Assembly: GCA_910587875.1 (NCBI GenBank)
Contig: CAJUOD010000021.1
Location: forward strand, 1-30,931
Direction of reading: 5' to 3'
Source: an uncultured Oscillibacter sp.
Lineage (GTDB): Bacteria > Bacillota > Clostridia > Oscillospirales > Oscillospiraceae
DNA length: 30,931 nt
A program made the position numbers and the translations under genes. Shown piece after piece: positions 28,840 to 30,931 of this stretch (position 1 is the stretch's first letter; every line of letters starts with the position of its first letter). The notes beneath the pieces are model-generated. The model worked only from the letters and a program-made list of their open reading frames with translations. It was not told where the DNA came from and searched no databases.

Positions 28840-28869
28840 ATTGTAACACGGTCCGGGCCGTGATACAAT
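28840..28869. promoter_or_regulatory. Palindromic bidirectional sigma-A promoter
   Basis: A 30-base near-palindrome (13 of 15 pairs symmetric). Plus: TTGTAA (28841-28846), 17 bases, TACAAT (28864-28869), 34 bases before the nitrilase ATG. Minus: TTGTAT (28863-28868), 17 bases, TACAAT (28840-28845), for the YjbQ gene. The -10 of one direction is the -35 of the other; the centre is CACGGTCCGGGCCGTG. Confidence 0.75.
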
Positions 28870-28903
28870 CTATTTATCAAAACAACGCGAGGGGGAATCT
28901 TCT

Positions 28904-29719
28904 ATGCGCGCCGCGCTCATCCAAATGCCGGTAACCGAGGACAAGCGGAGAAACATTGAGACCGCCTGCCGCCGCCTCCGGGAGGCCAAGGCCCGGGGGG
29001 CGGACATCGCCGTCCTGCCGGAGATGTTCTGCTGTCCCTATGACAACGCCTGCTTCCGCACCTACGGCGAGAGGGCGGGCGGAATGGCCCAGGCCGCCCT
29101 GTCCGCCCTGGCGGCGGAGCTGGAGCTGTACGTAGTGGGCGGCTCCCTGCCGGAGCTGGAGGGGGATCGGATCTACAACGCCAGCTTTGTCTACGGCCGC
29201 AAGGGGGAGCTCCTGGCCAGGCACCGGAAGGCCCATCTCTTCGACATCGACGTGGAGGAGGGCCAGCGCTTCCGGGAGTCGGACACCCTCTCCCCGGGGA
29301 ACGCCGTCACCACCTTCGAGACGGAGTTCGGCACCATGGGCCTGTGCATCTGCTTCGACCTCCGGTTCGAGGAGCTGGCCCGGTGCATGTGCCTCCGGGG
29401 GGCCAAGTGCATCTTTGTCCCCGCCGCCTTCAACATGACCACCGGCCCCGCCCACTGGGATCTCCTCTTCCGCCAGCGGGCGGTGGATAACCAGTGCTTC
29501 ACCGTGGGGGTCTCCCCCGCCCGGGACGAGACGGCCTCCTATGTGGCCTACGGGCACTCCATGGCCGTGGACCCCTGGGGCAACATCCTCTGCCAGGCCG
29601 GGTCCGGCGAGGCCACGCTGTACGCCGACCTGAACCTCCGCCGCCTGGAGTCCGTCCGCCGCCAGCTCCCCATCCTCTCCGCCAGGCGGACGGACCTGTA
29701 CGAGGTCCGGGAGCTGTGA
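28904..29719 (+). CDS. Carbon-nitrogen hydrolase (nitrilase/omega-amidase type)
   Basis: A 271-residue nitrilase-superfamily enzyme. The catalytic triad is Glu40 (LPEMF), Lys109 (RHRKAHLFD) and Cys150 (LCICFDLRF). The sequence most resembles the Nit2/omega-amidase branch, which hydrolyses the amide of alpha-ketoglutaramate or similar small omega-amides; FDIDV after the lysine motif and GPAHWDLLFRQRAVDNQ support this. It ends in a GTGA overlap with the MGMT-like gene. Driven by the shared palindromic promoter. Exact substrate is not certain. Confidence 0.93.
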   Translation: MRAALIQMPVTEDKRRNIETACRRLREAKARGADIAVLPEMFCCPYDNACFRTYGERAGGMAQAALSALAAELELYVVGGSLPELEGDRIYNASFVYGRKGELLARHRKAHLFDIDVEEGQRFRESDTLSPGNAVTTFETEFGTMGLCICFDLRFEELARCMCLRGAKCIFVPAAFNMTTGPAHWDLLFRQRAVDNQCFTVGVSPARDETASYVAYGHSMAVDPWGNILCQAGSGEATLYADLNLRRLESVRRQLPILSARRTDLYEVREL

Positions 29720-30027
29720 GCGTCTTCGCCGCCTACCTGGACATCGTCCGCCGGATTCCCGCCGGAAGGGTCGCCACCTACGGTCAGATCGCCCGCCTGG
29801 CGGGGACGCCCCGCTGCGCCCGGACGGTGGGCTACGCCGTGGCGGGCTGCCGGGACGCCTCTGTCCCCTGCCACCGGGTGGTGGACCGCTTCGGCGGCAC
29901 CAAGGCCGTCTTTGACGTTCACGCCCCCGGCACCCAGCGGGCCCTGCTGGAGGCGGAGGGCGTGATCTTCCGGCCCGACGGCACGGTGGACCTGGAGCGG
30001 TGCCAATGGGAGCCCCTAACAGAGTGA
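29716..30027 (+). CDS. MGMT-family alkyltransferase-like protein
   Basis: A 103-residue protein of the methylguanine-DNA methyltransferase C-terminal domain type. It has the DNA-binding helix-turn-helix (GRVATYGQIARLAGTPRCARTVG) and PCHRVV at 51-56, where Cys52 is the methyl acceptor in full-length enzymes. Alkyltransferase-like proteins of this length often replace that cysteine by Trp; here it is kept, so transfer activity is possible. It lacks the N-terminal domain of Ogt/AdaB (about 160-180 residues). The start is the GTG at 29716, overlapping the TGA of the nitrilase gene, so translation is coupled. A strong terminator follows. Confidence 0.9.
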   Translation: MSVFAAYLDIVRRIPAGRVATYGQIARLAGTPRCARTVGYAVAGCRDASVPCHRVVDRFGGTKAVFDVHAPGTQRALLEAEGVIFRPDGTVDLERCQWEPLTE

Positions 30028-30030
30028 AAG

Positions 30031-30056
30031 CCTCCGGCTAAGCCGGAGGTTTTTCC
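30031..30056 (+). terminator. Rho-independent terminator after the MGMT-like gene
   Basis: CCTCCGGC and GCCGGAGG form a perfect 8 base-pair stem with a TAA loop, followed by TTTTTCC. Confidence 0.9.
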
Positions 30057-30087
30057 TTTCCGCCCCCACCGCCAAGGGGTACTCCCC

Positions 30088-30931
30088 CTATACCAGCCAC
30101 CGCCGGACCACCGGGACCCGGGACAGCACCATATACCCAATACAGCAGCAGCAAACGATCAGCCCCGAAATCAGAGGCGCCGTCAGCAGTACAGGCCCGT
30201 CTATGGCCCGGAGGCCCCACCGGGCGAAGGCCTGCAAAATGAAAATGTGCGTCAGGTAGATGCAAAACGACGCCCTGGAGACGAAGCCCGCCAGCTTGCC
30301 GCCCTGCGGCGAAGGAGACGCCGTCCAGCAAAGGCCCCACAGACCCAGGACGACCAGGAAAACGGGCACGCCCATCCCCTCCAAAAAATGATCATCCGGC
30401 CCGCCCGCCGCATAGGATGCGAAGCAGGTCCCCCAAAAGGTCAGGAGGAATCCGACCAGGAGGACCATGCCGGAAGCTCCACGGCTTGGCCGGGGATAGT
30501 AGACGGACAGGTAATACCCCAGCAGCATATAGCCGATGGAGGCGTAGGTCATATTTATCCTCCATTGAACGGGGACCCCGCTCAGCAGCGTGAAGGGCCA
30601 GAAGGTCCGGACCGTCGGATAGACAATGCCCAGCAGGAACCACAGCGCCAGGGCGTATTCCATGAGCCGCTTATCGGCATACCGGGCGATGAGCCGCGTG
30701 ACGGGGAGGGCGGCGTAAGCCAGGAGCGTGATGTGGAGATAGTAAAAATGCTCCTCATGGTGGAACAGCACCAGGTGCTTCACCGCGTCCACAACGTCCG
30801 GGAGGGTCAGGCTGTCCATCAGCTTCAGGGAGACCAGTTTATAGCAGAGCGCCCAGAAAAACAGGGCGGCGAGGATCCTGGGTAAATTCCGGGTGTAGAG
30901 CTTTTTCAGCGTCAGCTCCTTTTCCGGCCTC
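30088..30931 (-). CDS. Acyltransferase 3 family membrane protein, partial
   Basis: The C-terminal 280 or so residues of a polytopic membrane protein; its N-terminus lies beyond the right edge. Upstream of an internal ATG at 30819 the frame continues as EKELTLKKLYTRNLPRILAA then FFWALCYKL, which is the conserved region after the first helices of acyltransferase-3 (OafA/YrhL) proteins. About seven further membrane helices follow, with FCIYLTHIFILQAF as the characteristic late helix. Such proteins O-acetylate or otherwise acylate cell-surface polysaccharides. No neighbours in the window indicate the acceptor. The catalytic N-terminal His is outside the window. Confidence 0.85.
   Translation of the reverse strand, partial: RPEKELTLKKLYTRNLPRILAALFFWALCYKLVSLKLMDSLTLPDVVDAVKHLVLFHHEEHFYYLHITLLAYAALPVTRLIARYADKRLMEYALALWFLLGIVYPTVRTFWPFTLLSGVPVQWRINMTYASIGYMLLGYYLSVYYPRPSRGASGMVLLVGFLLTFWGTCFASYAAGGPDDHFLEGMGVPVFLVVLGLWGLCWTASPSPQGGKLAGFVSRASFCIYLTHIFILQAFARWGLRAIDGPVLLTAPLISGLIVCCCCIGYMVLSRVPVVRRWLV

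Overview
The window looks like a chromosomal segment of a GC-rich, endospore-forming Clostridia member, probably of the Oscillospiraceae (Flavonifractor/Oscillibacter-like). This is an inference from three things: the GC-rich coding bias, the full spoIIA operon (spoIIAA-spoIIAB-sigF) plus sigG and a YlmC/YmxH gene, and anaerobe-type metabolism such as molybdenum hydroxylases and many radical-SAM-linked functions. No rRNA, tRNA or CRISPR array was seen.

Layout. 1-2303 (minus): an M50 site-2-type protease, scpA, scpB and the start of a DUF2953 protein form one operon behind a good sigma-A promoter. 2347-3218 (minus): sigG with a near-perfect sigma-F/sigma-G promoter. 3224-4765: an insertion-like segment bounded by two exact 51-bp direct repeats. 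It carries a small HNH endonuclease gene, a small ribbon-helix-helix-like gene and two very GC-rich non-coding stretches, one holding a long inverted repeat just 5' of the HNH gene. It separates sigG from ylmC/ymxH (4777-5049). 4991-6647: a LysR regulator divergent from a LysE-family exporter. 6717-9712 (minus): a FapA/DUF342 protein and a type-2 glycerate kinase.

9855-11586 (plus): an MtnA-like sugar-phosphate isomerase and a class II aldolase. Together they resemble the 5-deoxyribose/methylthioribose salvage (DHAP shunt) module. 11637-18696: a molybdenum hydroxylase island with a three-gene XdhA/B/C-type enzyme, a MocA-like molybdenum cofactor nucleotidyltransferase, and an 850-residue single-chain 2Fe-2S/molybdenum hydroxylase of the selenium-dependent xanthine dehydrogenase type. 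Purine base oxidation and ribose-moiety salvage may be coupled here.

18837-20257: thiamine diphosphokinase, an XRE regulator and a small membrane protein. 20315-22692 (plus): an operon preceded by a consensus sigma-A promoter with two LexA-type boxes. It encodes a 62-residue membrane peptide, a putative DNA-repair radical SAM protein and its DUF4130 partner, and looks like an SOS operon. 22580-24045 (minus): the spoIIA operon. 24281-28248 (plus): a BlaI-type repressor and a 1174-residue BlaR1/M56-type membrane metalloprotease with an unusually large unrecognised extracellular region. 28359-30931: a YjbQ protein divergent from a nitrilase/MGMT-like pair, sharing a palindromic bidirectional promoter, then a partial acyltransferase-3 membrane protein running off the right edge.

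The items most worth a second look are the 51-bp-repeat-bounded HNH element, the LexA-controlled operon with its unexplained membrane peptide, the giant M56 sensor, and a dispersed palindromic repeat that contains the stop codons of two unrelated genes.
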